A stretch of 64,000 bases of DNA from Rhodoplanes sp963724735 (GCA_963724735.1 CAVRVX010000004.1:82336-146335), one strand, 5' to 3'. Shown: positions 17,746-28,932, numbered from the stretch's first letter. Notes: generated by a model not told the origin, from the letters alone. Made by a program: numbers and translations.

Positions 17746-18190
17746 TCAGAAATGTCCGAGGTCGTAATCTTCGCACGACAGGCCGAACTGGTCGAGCGCA
17801 TCTTCCAGATGGTCGGGCAGCATCGGCTTGGACAGCAGGTAGGAGGCGGTGCGCTTATTGTGCGCGCGGGCGGCCTCGGCGCGCAGATCGTCCCATTCCT
17901 CGATGGTCGCATCGCCGCGCCCGAGCCAGGTCAGCGCGACGAGATCGACCTGTTCGTCCTGATTAAGCGAGCTGATGAAGGCCTTCAGCTCGCGATAGGT
18001 CGGGTCGTCGTGGTGAACGGCGAGCGCGGACCAGGATTCGTCGTCGGTTTCGGAATCGTCGCCGGGATCTGCCGTCCTGTACATCGAATTCTCGCGCCTT
18101 CAGGATGACGTAGCAGACCTTTTCCGGGGATATGGCCAAAGTCGGCGCGGTCACCATGGCGGCGTCCTCGACCCGCTCGTGAATGTTCAT
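17746..18190 (-). pseudogene. DUF3775 protein (one frameshift)
   Basis: The family is a small conserved alphaproteobacterial protein of unknown role. The N-terminal part LAISPEKVCYVILKAREFDVQD lies in one frame (start near ATG 18190) and the rest, ADPGDDSETDDESW through QVDLVALTWLGRGDATIEEWDDLRAEAARAHN to DLGHF, in another; the switch is at about 18075. Together they give the full family length of about 145 residues. A separate start at 18084 would give only the C-terminal 112 residues and lose the conserved N-terminus. A single-base lesion or a sequence error are equally possible. Confidence 0.75.
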
Positions 18191-18357
18191 GCCGTTACGT
18201 GCCCCCTGCCCGTATTTTGCGGCCAAATACCTTGGCGCTCTTATTAATTATGAAAGAGTTAGTTGCCGATGGACCGCTTGCTTTGATTTGGGTCAACGTT
18301 TTTTGAGTTGTTCACGCGTGGCGCGGGCGTCCCGTGCGCGATAGCCCCGCTCGACGC

Positions 18358-18387
18358 AAATCGGCGCGGCCAAGGCCGCGCCGATTT
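18358..18387. terminator. Strong stem-loop downstream of L,D-transpeptidase
   Basis: A perfect 14-base stem (AAATCGGCGCGGCC / GGCCGCGCCGATTT) with a two-base centre lies 30 bases after the L,D-transpeptidase stop. There is no T-run on the minus strand, so it may stabilise the 3' end instead of acting alone as an intrinsic terminator. Confidence 0.55.
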
Positions 18388-18416
18388 CAGCCCCAGAAGG
18401 GCGAACGGGAAAATGC

Positions 18417-19509
18417 CTAGCGGATCACCTGCGAGCTGGACGGCAACTCGGCGCTGCCCGATCCCGACTGGCCATGATTGGGCTTGCCCGCCAGCACCAC
18501 GACGCGCGTCCCGACGGTCACGCGGCGAAAGAGGTCTTCGATGTCGGTATTCGTCAGCCGGATGCAGCCCGACGAAACGAAGGTGCCGATCGTCGAAGGC
18601 TGATTCGTGCCGTGAATGCGATAGACCGACTTGCCGAGGTACAGCGCGCGCGCACCGAGCGGATTGCTCTCGCCTCCCGCCATGAAGCGCGGCAGATAGG
18701 GCTGGCGCTCGATCATCTCGGGGGGCGGATGCCAGTCCGGCCACTCCGCCATCCGGCTGACGCGCTCGACGCCGGACCAGGTGAAGCCCTCGCGCCCGAC
18801 GCCAATGCCGTAGCGCATGGCCTTGCCGTCGCCGAGGACGAGATAGAGGAACGTGTTGGGCGTATCGACGATGATCGTTCCGGGCGGCTCGGGCGTCGGA
18901 TAAGTGACGACCTGCCGCTGCAAATGCGGTGACAGATCTTTCGGCTTTCCCTCCTCCGGCCGGTAGTCCGGCGGCAGCGATGCATAGGCGCTCGCGCCCG
19001 GCGCGGCTGCCGGCGCTCCAATCGCTCCGGTTGGGCGGTCAACCTGCGCGGGCGAAGCGGTCGCAGGGGAAGAAGACGATGGGGCCGTGGAAGATGGGGC
19101 CGTGGAATAAGTGTTATTGGGACGCGCCGTGTAAATGTCGCCCGGCGGACGAACCGGCTCCTCCCCGCCCCGCGCCAGATATCCGCGCGGCGCGGCCATG
19201 GGATCTTCCGGCGGCGGATACGCATAGGAATTGCGATAGGGCGGCCTCGGCGTCGGAGCGGTGGGCTGAGCGTAGGCTCCGGGCGGCGGCAGTGGCCGCA
19301 CTTCATAGTAAGGCGCCGCGCCAGACGCGCCAGGACCGGCGGTCGGCGGGCCGACCATCTCCGGTGGTTCGATATCGTCATCGTCGAGGGGCGCGCCACG
19401 ATACGGGCCCGGCGCCGAATAGGGCCCCGACGGGTAGTACTGCGCGGAGGCCTCAGCCTGCGATTCCGGCAAGGCCAATCGCCAAGATCGCCAGATACTT
19501 CTTATGCAA
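18417..19509 (-). pseudogene. L,D-transpeptidase (YkuD), frameshift in signal peptide
   Basis: The C-terminal YkuD domain (about the last 160 residues) carries the catalytic signature HGTNQPSTIG ... SSGCIRLTN with its cysteine nucleophile, so it would form 3-3 crosslinks in peptidoglycan or anchor proteins to it. Ahead of it is a long Pro/Ala/Ser-rich linker. The signal peptide HKKYLAILAIGLAGIA starts at a TTG (19509) behind GGAGGGGG, but lies in another frame from the mature part (SQAEASAQYYPSG); the join needs one base near 19452. Because both halves are well preserved, this is either very recent damage or a sequence error. Confidence 0.82.
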
Positions 19510-19701
19510 GTGGCTTCCCCCTCCGAAACTCGCCCCTGATCTTGCCGGCCTTGTGGGAAGAAGATAGGGCAGGAACAAGGCGGAATCGCGCTCGCGCGCG
19601 TGGCGAGATGCTCTCGCCAGCGCTGCGATATTTGCATTGGAAGCCTTAAGAGAAGGGAAACGAACGCACACGAAACGGGACAATCAGGCGGACCGCGTGT
19701 C

Positions 19702-20304
19702 CTACTGGTTGTCGCTGTTGGTATGATCTTGCTTTGGCTCCGCCGAGATCGGCGCCGCCGCATAGCGCATCAATAGCGGATATTGCAGGGCGGCGAAGGC
19801 GAAAGTGAGCGGAACGAACCCAAACAGCTTGAAGGCGACCCAGAAATCCGTGCTTTGCGTGCGCCAGATCAGCTCGTTTAGCGCCGCCAGCACGAAGAAA
19901 AACGCGGCCCAGCGCCCAGCGAGCTTGCGCCATCCTTCCGCGGAGAGATCGAACACCGAATCGAACACGACCGCCAGCAGCGGCTTGTCGAAGGCGATCC
20001 CAATCGCCAGCACGGTCCCAAACAACGCATAGATGATCGTTGGCTTGACCTTGATGAACGTCTCGTCCTGCAAAAACAGCGTGAGGCCGCCAAAGACAAG
20101 CACGATGAACGCGGAGACGATCGGCATGATCGGCCAATGTCGCGTGCGGACGAACGCCACCCCGAGTGCGGCAATGACGGCTGCCATGAAGATGGCGGTC
20201 GCCGCATAAATCCCGAACACGGCATAGGCCACGAAGAACAGAACGAGCGGGCCGATATCGAGAGCGAGCTTGAGAGCGGGACTGAGCGGCCGCGTCGATG
20301 TCAT
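19702..20304 (-). CDS. yciB: YciB/IspZ-family inner-membrane septation protein
   Basis: This 200-residue polytopic membrane protein of the septation protein A (IspZ/YciB) family influences cell envelope and division. It has about five to six hydrophobic segments and the family motif KPTIIYALFG (about residue 90) plus NELIWRTQSTDFWVAFKLFG. ATG 20304 starts MTSTRPLSP. Upstream frame extensions are not conserved-looking. In many alphaproteobacteria yciB follows ftsY; here five genes lie between them. Confidence 0.9.
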   Translation of the reverse strand: MTSTRPLSPALKLALDIGPLVLFFVAYAVFGIYAATAIFMAAVIAALGVAFVRTRHWPIMPIVSAFIVLVFGGLTLFLQDETFIKVKPTIIYALFGTVLAIGIAFDKPLLAVVFDSVFDLSAEGWRKLAGRWAAFFFVLAALNELIWRTQSTDFWVAFKLFGFVPLTFAFAALQYPLLMRYAAAPISAEPKQDHTNSDNQ

Positions 20305-20537
20305 GTCCGTGCTGTCCTTGCTCGTGCTGCAACGGTGCGCGACCGAGAGCAACGTGGCTTTTCAGACCGACGCAACCCGTACCATTCGGGGCAATTCGAT
20401 GCTGCCTCAACGTCCGCTATGACTATTCGTTGCCCATCGGGCACACGCGGCACGTCATGTCACGCAGACCGCTTCGAACCCATTGACCTTCCGTAGATTT
20501 GTCCCAAGTTGGGCAAATCAGCGACGGGGACGTGACG

Positions 20538-20783
20538 ATGGCAGAGTTCCGGATCAAGGATTTCCTCGACCGGTTGAGCAAGCTCGGCCTTATGTTGTCA
20601 GCGACGCGGATGGCGGACGGCAGCATTCGGCTGACTCATTGGCGGTGGCTTAGTTTCTACGAGAACGAGGCCGAGATCAAAACCGTGTGGGACGCGAACC
20701 TGAACGGCCAGGAGAACCGCCTTCAGGATGTCGCGCGATATCTGGAACTGACCCAGCGGCGCGCCCGATCTTCGCGGACCTGA
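20538..20783 (+). CDS. Unknown 81-residue protein, tandem copy 1
   Basis: I do not recognise this family. The protein starts MAEFRIKDFLDRLSKLGLML and contains SIRLTHWRWLSFYENEAEIKTVWD and VARYLELTQ. It shares nearly the whole sequence pattern (KDFLDRL..LGLMLSATR.ADGSIRL..W....FYENEAEIK..W......RDVARYLELTQ) with the next gene, so they are recent tandem paralogues. It has no signal peptide or membrane segment. ATG 20538 follows GGGGACG. Some 200 bases separate the two copies. Confidence 0.7.
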   Translation: MAEFRIKDFLDRLSKLGLMLSATRMADGSIRLTHWRWLSFYENEAEIKTVWDANLNGQENRLQDVARYLELTQRRARSSRT

Positions 20784-20986
20784 TTCATCCAAGCCGCGCT
20801 CTGCGGCGCCGGCTCGCTATCCGGCGGCGGCGACCGCCGGATCGCGCCACCAAGGTCGATGCGGGCGCCGCTCGCCGCTGCCGGCAATTAATACGGGTTA
20901 GGGGGTATTTACGTGACCGAAGGGTTGCGCTATGCGCATCTGTCTGCCGCAGAAATGCCGCAAACTCGGCAGCAGCGAGAGAAATC

Positions 20987-21223
20987 ATGTCGGAGTTCAA
21001 GATTAAGGACTTCCTCGACCGTTTGAACTATCTCGGCCTCATGTTGTCGGCCACGCGTTTGGCGGATGGAAGCATTCGGCTGAACCAGTGGCGTCGCCCG
21101 AATTTTTATGAGAACGAGGCCGAGATCAAGGACATGTGGACGAACAGCTTGGCCGGCCATGATGCGCGGGTCCGGGATGTCGCGCGTTATCTCGAACTCA
21201 CGCAGAGCCGCCGGTCGATTTAG
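20987..21223 (+). CDS. Unknown 78-residue protein, tandem copy 2
   Basis: This paralogue of the gene at 20538 starts MSEFKIKDFLDRLNYLGLML and ends LELTQSRRSI. Roughly two thirds of positions are identical, and both keep the acidic/aromatic block FYENEAEIK. AGAGA upstream of ATG 20987 is a weak ribosome site. Two intact copies under their own upstream regions suggest both are used; the function is unknown. Confidence 0.7.
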   Translation: MSEFKIKDFLDRLNYLGLMLSATRLADGSIRLNQWRRPNFYENEAEIKDMWTNSLAGHDARVRDVARYLELTQSRRSI

Positions 21224-21394
21224 CCTCGTCACGCCTCGCATGCGCGAGTGCGGTCCCGCAACCGGCCCCGCACAACCGGCTCCGGCCGGCCGCCGGCGGC
21301 TCTCAGGCAGCCAATGCTTCCGCCCTGGCGGAGGGCGCGGCGGCCCCCCGCGGGACTGGCATTTTTCATTTGCTAATGCGGACGCGCCGCGCCG

Positions 21395-22693
<1,299 letters not shown>

Positions 22694-22709
22694 CCAAAAT
22701 TGACCGGGC

Positions 22710-25664
22710 TCAGCCGAGCGCGTCGTCGAGAAGCGACTTGAGCTGGGCGAGGTGTTTCGACATCAGGCCGGCCGCGGGCGACGCCGCGGCGGGGCGGCCG
22801 GCATAGCGTGGACGCCGGAATTCGGCCCCGAGCTGATTGAGCTCCCATTCGAGATAGGGCTCGACGAAAAGCCACACGCCCATATTGCGCGGCTCCTCTT
22901 GGCACCACACAAGCTCGGCCGACTTGAAGCGGCTCAAGCGGTTGAACAGCTCCTTGGTCGGGAACGGGTAGAGCTGTTCGACGCGCAAGAGATAGACGTC
23001 ATCGATGCCGCGCTTTTCGCGCTCCTCGAACAGATCGTAGTAGACCTTGCCGGAGCACAACACCACGCGGCGAATCTTGTCCGGCTCGACCAATCTTCCG
23101 CGCGCCTCGCCTCCCCCTTCGGCGTCGTCGGGAAGCAGACGGTGGAACGCGGTGTCCGGGCCCATCGCCGCCAGCGGCGAGACCGCTCGCTTGTGGCGCA
23201 GCAGGCTCTTCGGGGCCATCAGCACCAGCGGCTTGCGGAAATCGCGCTTCAACTGGCGGCGCAGGATGTGGAAGTAGTTCGCGGGCGTCGTGCAATTGGC
23301 GACCTGCATATTGTCTTCGGCGCAAAGCTGAAGATAGCGCTCGAGCCGCGCCGAGGAATGCTCCGGACCCTGCCCCTCGTAGCCATGCGGCAGCAACAGC
23401 ACCAGGCCGGACATGCGCAGCCATTTGCGCTCGCCCGACGAGACGAACTGGTCGATGACGACCTGCGCGCCGTTGGCGAAATCGCCGAATTGGGCCTCCC
23501 ACATCACGAGCGCACTGGGCTCGGCGAGCGAGTAGCCGTACTCGAAGCCGAGCACGGCCTCCTCCGACAGCATGGAGTTGATCACCTCGTAGCGCGCCTG
23601 GCCCGGCCCAACATAGTTGAACGGCGTATGGCGGCTCTCGGTCTCCTGGTCGATCAGCACCGAGTGGCGCTGCGAAAAGGTGCCGCGCTCGGAGTCCTGG
23701 CCCGACAGGCGGACGGGGCGCCCTTCGAGGAGGAGCGAGCAGAAGGCGAGCGCCTCGGCGGTCGCCCAGTCGATCCCTTCGCCGGTCTCGATCGCTTTGC
23801 GGCGCTGGTCGAGGAAGCGCTGAATCGTCCGGTGCACATGGAAGCTCGGCGGCACGGTGGTGATCTTGTTGCCGATCTCCCGCAGCGTCTCGAGCGAGAC
23901 ACCGGTCACCCCGCGCCGCGGCGCCTCCGCGGTCTCCGCCGCCTTGAGCTTTGCCCAGCGGCCGTCCAGCCAGTCGGCCTTGTTCGCCTTGTAGCTGTGG
24001 CTCGCCTCCAGCTCGGCGTCGAGGCGGGCGCGCCAATCGACCTTCATCTTTTCGATTTCGCCGACGGTGACCACTTCCTGCTCGACCAGCCTCTTGCCGT
24101 AGATTTCGAGCGTGGTCGGGTGCGCGCGGATGGTCTTGTACATCAAAGGCTGGGTGAACGACGGCTCGTCGGCTTCGTTGTGCCCGAAGCGCCGATAGCA
24201 GAACATGTCGATCACGACCGGCTTCTGGAATTTCTGCCGGAACTCGGTCGCGACCTTGGCGGCGAACACCACCGCTTCCGGATCGTCGCCGTTGGCGTGG
24301 AAGATCGGCGCCTCGATCATCTTCGCCACGTCGGACGGATAGGGCGAGGAACGGCTGTAGCGCGGATAGGTGGTAAAGCCGATCTGGTTGTTGACGATGA
24401 AATGCACCGAGCCGCCGGTGCGGTGCCCGCGCAGCCCCGAGAGGCCGAAACACTCGGCGATCACCCCCTGTCCGGCGAAGGCGGCGTCGCCCGAGATCAA
24501 CAGCGGCATGACGCAGGTGCGGTCTTCCGGCGTGCAGCCGTACTGGTCCTGCTTGGCGCGCGTCTTGCCGAGCACCACCGGATTGACGATTTCGAGATGC
24601 GACGGGTTCGCCGTCAGCGAGAGATGCACGCTGTTGCCGTCAAACTCGCGGTCGGACGAAGCGCCGAGATGGTACTTCACGTCGCCCGAGCCCTCGACAT
24701 CCGCGGGCGTGTAGGAGCCGCCCTTGAACTCATGGAAGATCGCGCGCTGCGGCTTCGCCATCACCTGCGCGAGCACGTTGAGCCGGCCGCGATGGGCCAT
24801 GCCGATCGCGATCTCCTTCACCCCGAGGGCGCCGCCCCGCTTGATGATCTGCTCGAGCGCCGGGATCATCGACTCCGCGCCGTCGAGCCCGAAACGCTTG
24901 GTGCCGGTGAATTTCAGGTCGCAGAATTTCTCGAACCCCTCGGCCTCGACCAGCTTGTTGAGGATCGCGCGCTTGCCCTCGCGGGTGAAGCTGATCTCCT
25001 TGTCGGGACCTTCGATGCGCTCTTGCAGCCATGACTTCTGTGTCGGGTCGGAAATGTGCATGAACTCGACGCCGAGCGTCTGGCAATAGGTGCGCTTGAG
25101 AATGGCGAGGATCTGCCGGAGCGTGCCGAATTCGAGTCCCAGCACGTGGTCGAGGAAGATGCGGCGGTCGAAATCGGAGTCGGAAAAGCCGTAGCTGCGC
25201 GGGTCGAGCTCGGGATGCTCCTTGGGCGGCTCGAGGCCGAGCGGGTCGAGCTTGGCGGCGAGGTGGCCGCGGATGCGGTAGGCGCGGATCAGCATCAAGG
25301 CGCGGATCGAGTCGCGGGTCGCCTGCTGCACGTCGGACCAGGAAATCTCCACGCCCGCCTTGTGCGCCCGCTCCATGACACGCGCGCCAAGCCGTTTTTC
25401 CGCCTCCTCCCAGCCGGCGTCGAAAATCGGGATCGGGCCTTCGCTGACGACCGGCCAATCCGTCTCCTGCCAGGAGGGGCCGCTCACGCTGCGCTCCACG
25501 TCGGCGGCGTTGTCCTTGAGGCTCGCGAAGAAGGCCTGCCACTCGGCGTCGAGCGCTTTTGGGTCGGTCTCGTAGTGGGCGTACAGGTCCTCGATATAGG
25601 CGGCGTTTCCGCCGTAAAGAAACGAGGTCAGGGCGAAGGCGGCGTTCGCTTCTTGGCGGGACAT
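22710..25664 (-). CDS. odhA: 2-oxoglutarate dehydrogenase E1
   Basis: This 984-residue thiamine-diphosphate-dependent E1 decarboxylates 2-oxoglutarate. The N-terminal E2-docking segment ENxxYIEDLY is present as NAAYIEDLYAHYE, the TPP domain has IGMAHRGRLNVL and NGDDPEAV, and the C-terminal transketolase-like domain has SAPLFE-like EHSSARLERYLQ and KQLKRDFRKPLVL. I prefer ATG 25664 with AGGA nine bases upstream; an in-frame GTG lies at 25670. It heads the odhAB operon. The usual sucCD/mdh neighbours are absent; upstream is an unrelated protease-like gene. Confidence 0.95.
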   Translation of the reverse strand: MSRQEANAAFALTSFLYGGNAAYIEDLYAHYETDPKALDAEWQAFFASLKDNAADVERSVSGPSWQETDWPVVSEGPIPIFDAGWEEAEKRLGARVMERAHKAGVEISWSDVQQATRDSIRALMLIRAYRIRGHLAAKLDPLGLEPPKEHPELDPRSYGFSDSDFDRRIFLDHVLGLEFGTLRQILAILKRTYCQTLGVEFMHISDPTQKSWLQERIEGPDKEISFTREGKRAILNKLVEAEGFEKFCDLKFTGTKRFGLDGAESMIPALEQIIKRGGALGVKEIAIGMAHRGRLNVLAQVMAKPQRAIFHEFKGGSYTPADVEGSGDVKYHLGASSDREFDGNSVHLSLTANPSHLEIVNPVVLGKTRAKQDQYGCTPEDRTCVMPLLISGDAAFAGQGVIAECFGLSGLRGHRTGGSVHFIVNNQIGFTTYPRYSRSSPYPSDVAKMIEAPIFHANGDDPEAVVFAAKVATEFRQKFQKPVVIDMFCYRRFGHNEADEPSFTQPLMYKTIRAHPTTLEIYGKRLVEQEVVTVGEIEKMKVDWRARLDAELEASHSYKANKADWLDGRWAKLKAAETAEAPRRGVTGVSLETLREIGNKITTVPPSFHVHRTIQRFLDQRRKAIETGEGIDWATAEALAFCSLLLEGRPVRLSGQDSERGTFSQRHSVLIDQETESRHTPFNYVGPGQARYEVINSMLSEEAVLGFEYGYSLAEPSALVMWEAQFGDFANGAQVVIDQFVSSGERKWLRMSGLVLLLPHGYEGQGPEHSSARLERYLQLCAEDNMQVANCTTPANYFHILRRQLKRDFRKPLVLMAPKSLLRHKRAVSPLAAMGPDTAFHRLLPDDAEGGGEARGRLVEPDKIRRVVLCSGKVYYDLFEEREKRGIDDVYLLRVEQLYPFPTKELFNRLSRFKSAELVWCQEEPRNMGVWLFVEPYLEWELNQLGAEFRRPRYAGRPAAASPAAGLMSKHLAQLKSLLDDALG

Positions 25665-25821
25665 GAACACATCCTGAAATTGCGGGACGAAGGCGCGGAA
25701 ACCGTCCGTCGCGTCGCTGAGGTGGGCTTGGGGCCGTTTCCCCTATTTAGGCCGCCGGAGCCCGCCGAACAATCGCGTTGTGCTGGGCTGAACGCCCACC
25801 GCGGGCGCCTGCGCCCGCGCG

Positions 25822-26214
25822 TCAACGCCGGACGCCCTTTGCAATCGAGGCGGCAATGTTTGGGTTGGCCGGATTGGGGATCACTTGCCGCGTCCCGGGC
25901 ACGACCACAAGGTCAAGGTCTTCCATCGGGATCGCGCCGAGCAGCACCTCGTTGCCGAGCACCATCGCGCCTGTAAGCCCCTTGCGGTTCGCAACGGTCA
26001 AAAGGAGCGGCCCGACATAGGAGACGATCCGCCGCGAGCCGTCCGCCAGCGTCACCTCCCGTCGATCGAATTCATCGAGTTCGAGTTGAATGGACACATG
26101 CTCGGGAATGCAGAGATGGAGAGCGCCGGTGTCAGCGAGGGCATCGACCTCGACCGGCTGCAGATCGGGACGGCGAACATTCGCCAGTCGAATGCGTGTG
26201 TTTGTCAGTCCCAT
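25822..26214 (-). CDS. Clan AA aspartic protease-like protein
   Basis: This 130-residue protein has the single-domain retropepsin-like layout of bacterial clan AA proteases: the catalytic triplet appears as ALADTGALHLCIP near residue 27, followed by VTLADGSRR and GNEVLLGAIPMEDLDLVV, a pattern seen in small proteins often annotated as such. It would act as a dimer. ATG 26214 begins MGLTNTRIRLANVRR. It stands alone between odhA and the porin gene; the substrate is unknown. Confidence 0.75.
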   Translation of the reverse strand: MGLTNTRIRLANVRRPDLQPVEVDALADTGALHLCIPEHVSIQLELDEFDRREVTLADGSRRIVSYVGPLLLTVANRKGLTGAMVLGNEVLLGAIPMEDLDLVVVPGTRQVIPNPANPNIAASIAKGVRR

Positions 26215-26284
26215 GCTCGTCGCTCAAGCCTGCATGCCTCTTTGATACATGATACACGGGCTCGGGCAGCCACTCCAAAAAATC

Positions 26285-26308
26285 GGGCCCCGGATGGCTC
26301 CGGGGCCC
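26285..26308 (-). terminator. Rho-independent terminator of the porin gene
   Basis: A perfect 10-base stem (GGGCCCCGGA / TCCGGGGCCC) with a four-base loop is followed on the minus strand by GATTTTTTGG. It lies 34 bases past the porin stop codon. Confidence 0.88.
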
Positions 26309-26342
26309 TGCGCGACATGGAGGCAGTTCAACGTAGAACTTA

Positions 26343-27152
26343 TCAGTAGCGAGCCAGGAGCGGCGCGCCCCAACCGCCGAAGCGGTAGTTCAGGCCGATG
26401 CGGGTAACCCACACCGAGTCCTCGCTGCTCAGGCGATAGGGAAGGCCCGCGGCGCCGATGTTGCCGTTTCCAAGAACGGTGAAGTCGTGCTGGTCGAACC
26501 GCATGTAGAGGAACTCGGACTTGACGCTGAGGTTCGGAGTCCACGCCCACTCGGACCCGACGCCAGCGGTCCAACCCCAACGCCACTTGTTGTCGGTGAA
26601 GGTGGCTGAGGTGGGCACGTTATCCTCGAAGAAGGTCCAGCTGCGATTGAACTTGGCGCCGGCGAAGCCGCCGGTCACATAGAGCAGCAGGTTGTCGACC
26701 ACGATGCCCGAACGAGCGCGGAGAGTCGTGAACGACTTGAGCTGGCTGTGAATCGTCACGTTGTCAGTGATGGCAGCCGCAGGGCTCTGGTCGCCATCGA
26801 AGAAGGTGTCCGTCTTGCCCAGGCTGGTCCAGCTCCAATCACCCTCGAGGCCGAACACGGTGCAGTGCGCCTGCCAATTCCAGCCGGCCTGGACGCCGCC
26901 GATCCACCCGCTGTCGCTAAAGGTTGCCGTGGTCCCGAGGCCGGTGTCGATAGAGGGGCCGAGAGCGTCCTTATCGTTGTAGCGGTAATCATAGTAGCCA
27001 TAGCCGACATTGCCGCCGACATAGAGGCCGCCGAACTGGGCGCAGGTCGGCACCGCCGCCACGATCGGCGCCTTGACGGGCAGATCAGCCGCCATCGCCG
27101 CGCCCGCGCCGAGCATCGCCAACGCGGTGGAAACCAGGAAATACTTCTTCAT
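26343..27152 (-). CDS. Omp25/Omp31-type outer-membrane beta-barrel protein
   Basis: This 269-residue protein is an outer-membrane eight-stranded barrel of the family common in Hyphomicrobiales. It has a signal peptide (YFLVSTALAMLGAGAAMA, cut before ADLPVKAP), the landmark GGLYVGGNVGYGYYD, aromatic-girdle strands (WIGGVQAGWNWQ, RWGWTAGVGSEWAW) and the C-terminal RIGLNYRFGG strand. The last residues ARY depart from the usual ending in F. It has its own terminator and stands alone. Confidence 0.92.
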   Translation of the reverse strand: MKKYFLVSTALAMLGAGAAMAADLPVKAPIVAAVPTCAQFGGLYVGGNVGYGYYDYRYNDKDALGPSIDTGLGTTATFSDSGWIGGVQAGWNWQAHCTVFGLEGDWSWTSLGKTDTFFDGDQSPAAAITDNVTIHSQLKSFTTLRARSGIVVDNLLLYVTGGFAGAKFNRSWTFFEDNVPTSATFTDNKWRWGWTAGVGSEWAWTPNLSVKSEFLYMRFDQHDFTVLGNGNIGAAGLPYRLSSEDSVWVTRIGLNYRFGGWGAPLLARY

Positions 27153-27962
27153 CGTAGCCCCCTCACTTCGCGCCCGGCGTCTGCCAAAGCGGCCCGTTGG
27201 ATGTTAACTTTAACGTGCTGCATGTGGCGACCCGTCTTAAGACGCGGGCGCGCCCCCCACATGACACTTTTACCTCAGACCAAAACGAAACGCTGTAGCC
27301 ACTACGCAACACCGCTGAGAAAACTAAGTATTAGCCCGAAGACGCCTCGTCATGGCCGCTTCACGCTTGCGCACGGGCAATGGCGTCTGGAGCGCTTATT
27401 GGCGTGTCTTCCAACCACACAATGTTCGGATACGCCGTCTGCCCATGGGGCAAACTGACGAGCACATTTAAGTCGGGATGGTGAACAAGCGATTAAGGCG
27501 TTGGGCGTGGGCAAGTGGTCGTTCAGCGCTCCACCTTGCTCAAGACGATAGTTAAGACGATGTCCCGCGCGCTATTTCCTGTTTGCACCCGGCATCGCGA
27601 AGCCCCGCCATATTTCTCGAAAGGGTTTCGCTATCCAAACAATCCTGCCTCGAACCGAGTGTGATCGGGCGCACAGAGTTTGGTAACCCCGAGACTGTAT
27701 GTAACGCGCCTCCGACCCCAAGGGTCGTTTGCATGGGAGGCGTGTCGTGCAGCAGTCGGATCCGTCATTCTCCGCTCGCGCGAGCCAACCGACCGACGCT
27801 GACAGCCCCACGCTTGGTCAGAGTGCGGCGCTGAAAGACGATCCTGTTGCGCGCCGCCCCGGCCCAGGTTGGCTGGCCGAACGTCGGTCGGCCATCGAGC
27901 ACTGCATCAGCAATGATCTGATCTAGAGGGCAGTTTCGATCCCATCGCCTTGGAGCGAGACA
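27153..27962. other. Long intergenic region without a recognisable gene
   Basis: About 810 bases lie between the porin start and the next gene. The first part must contain the porin promoter. Short open frames occur (for example 27583-27834 plus strand and 27552-27811 minus strand), but none has a convincing ribosome site or coding-like composition, and I recognise no domain. A strong structure or RNA gene was not evident. Confidence 0.6.
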
Positions 27963-28553
27963 ATGAGCGGCGACGAAAACGACCCCGTCACCCGGCAGAT
28001 CAATCTCGATTGGGATCGGAAGGTTCACGCGAGACTCGACGCTCTCAACGCGACGATCGAGCGGGGTCTGGCCGACGGTTCGCGTCTCGCCAGCAAGGCC
28101 TCGACCCTGAAAGAATGTCTGCGAGAGCACGCGGAAGCACGGATTTACGACGACTGGTTTGCGCTCCTGGACAGGATCGCGGCGTGCCCGGGCTTCGGCC
28201 GGTTCCCCACGGACAAGAAATTGTTGGCGACCGGCCTGTGGGGGCTGAAATCCGAATGGTACAAGCGGCTGGAACAGGCGCCGCTGGGATGCCGTGGATC
28301 GCAAGCGATCCTTCTCGATCTCGAAGACGAGGTCCGCTGGTTCCGGGAGCTGCTCGAAGAGAAGCATTCGTTCCCTGAGAAGGACCCCGCCGACTGCGTC
28401 AACGAACGCATTTTCACGGGCCGGCGGGATCGCGATCGATTTGATTTCGATCACCTGACGCGCAAGACGGCGGATGATCTGAAACGATGCCTGTCCGGGA
28501 TCGAAAGCGCCCTGTTCTGTCTGCGAAATACAAATGATGATTTGATGCTTTGA
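27963..28553 (+). CDS. Unknown 196-residue soluble protein
   Basis: I do not recognise the family. ATG 27963 has GGAG eight bases upstream. The sequence is mostly charged and helical (LDWDRKVHARLDALNATIERGL; LEDEVRWFRELLEEKHSF; DDLKRCLSGIESALFCLRN), without signal peptide or membrane segment. It is the last gene on the core side before the tRNA-Gly remnant, so it may be chromosomal and not part of the integrated element. Confidence 0.65.
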   Translation: MSGDENDPVTRQINLDWDRKVHARLDALNATIERGLADGSRLASKASTLKECLREHAEARIYDDWFALLDRIAACPGFGRFPTDKKLLATGLWGLKSEWYKRLEQAPLGCRGSQAILLDLEDEVRWFRELLEEKHSFPEKDPADCVNERIFTGRRDRDRFDFDHLTRKTADDLKRCLSGIESALFCLRNTNDDLML

Positions 28554-28762
28554 GCTATCGCGGCGCGCCGCCGCGGCGCGCGCGGCAGCCGTCCGCGCAT
28601 GCCGTGCCGCGTATATGTTCGTCGCATCCCGTGCGCAGGCGCGCCGGCTGGTCTGCACCACGGCGAACCCGTCCTGCGTCATTGCGCCCGGCGCGCTTTC
28701 GGCTATTCTTCGCAACGGAAGGTCACGCCGTCTCGCCGAGAGACGCCAGCGCGCCGATAAAT

Positions 28763-28799
28763 GCGGGCGTAGTTCAGTGGCAGAACGACAGCTTCCCAA
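28763..28799 (+). tRNA. Truncated tRNA-Gly(CCC): 5' half only, probable attachment junction
   Basis: The sequence gives a proper 5' acceptor strand GCGGGCG, D-arm (GTTC ... GAAC, 28772-28786), 5' anticodon stem ACAGC and loop TTCCCAA with anticodon CCC at 28795-28797. After 28799 the expected complementary strand GCTGT is missing (ACTTT instead), and no T-arm or 3' acceptor follows. A tRNA gene cut inside the anticodon loop next to a tyrosine integrase is the classic picture of one end of an integrated element; the 3' half should be at the far end. Confidence 0.8.
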
Positions 28800-28932
28800 A
28801 CTTTAGACTGGCTGTTTCACTGCTTCTCGCCGTTCCTCAAAATAGATAATTGTTCCTTCCATTTCAATGAGAAGCGAGTGTATAGTTCCTCGCTGTTGAT
28901 CCTGGCAGCACACGTGATTTTCCTGCCAAATC

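Noticed and set aside
22752..25034. A 760-residue plus-strand open frame opposite odhA
   Set aside because: Shadow frame with Arg/His-rich composition; odhA is complete on the other strand.
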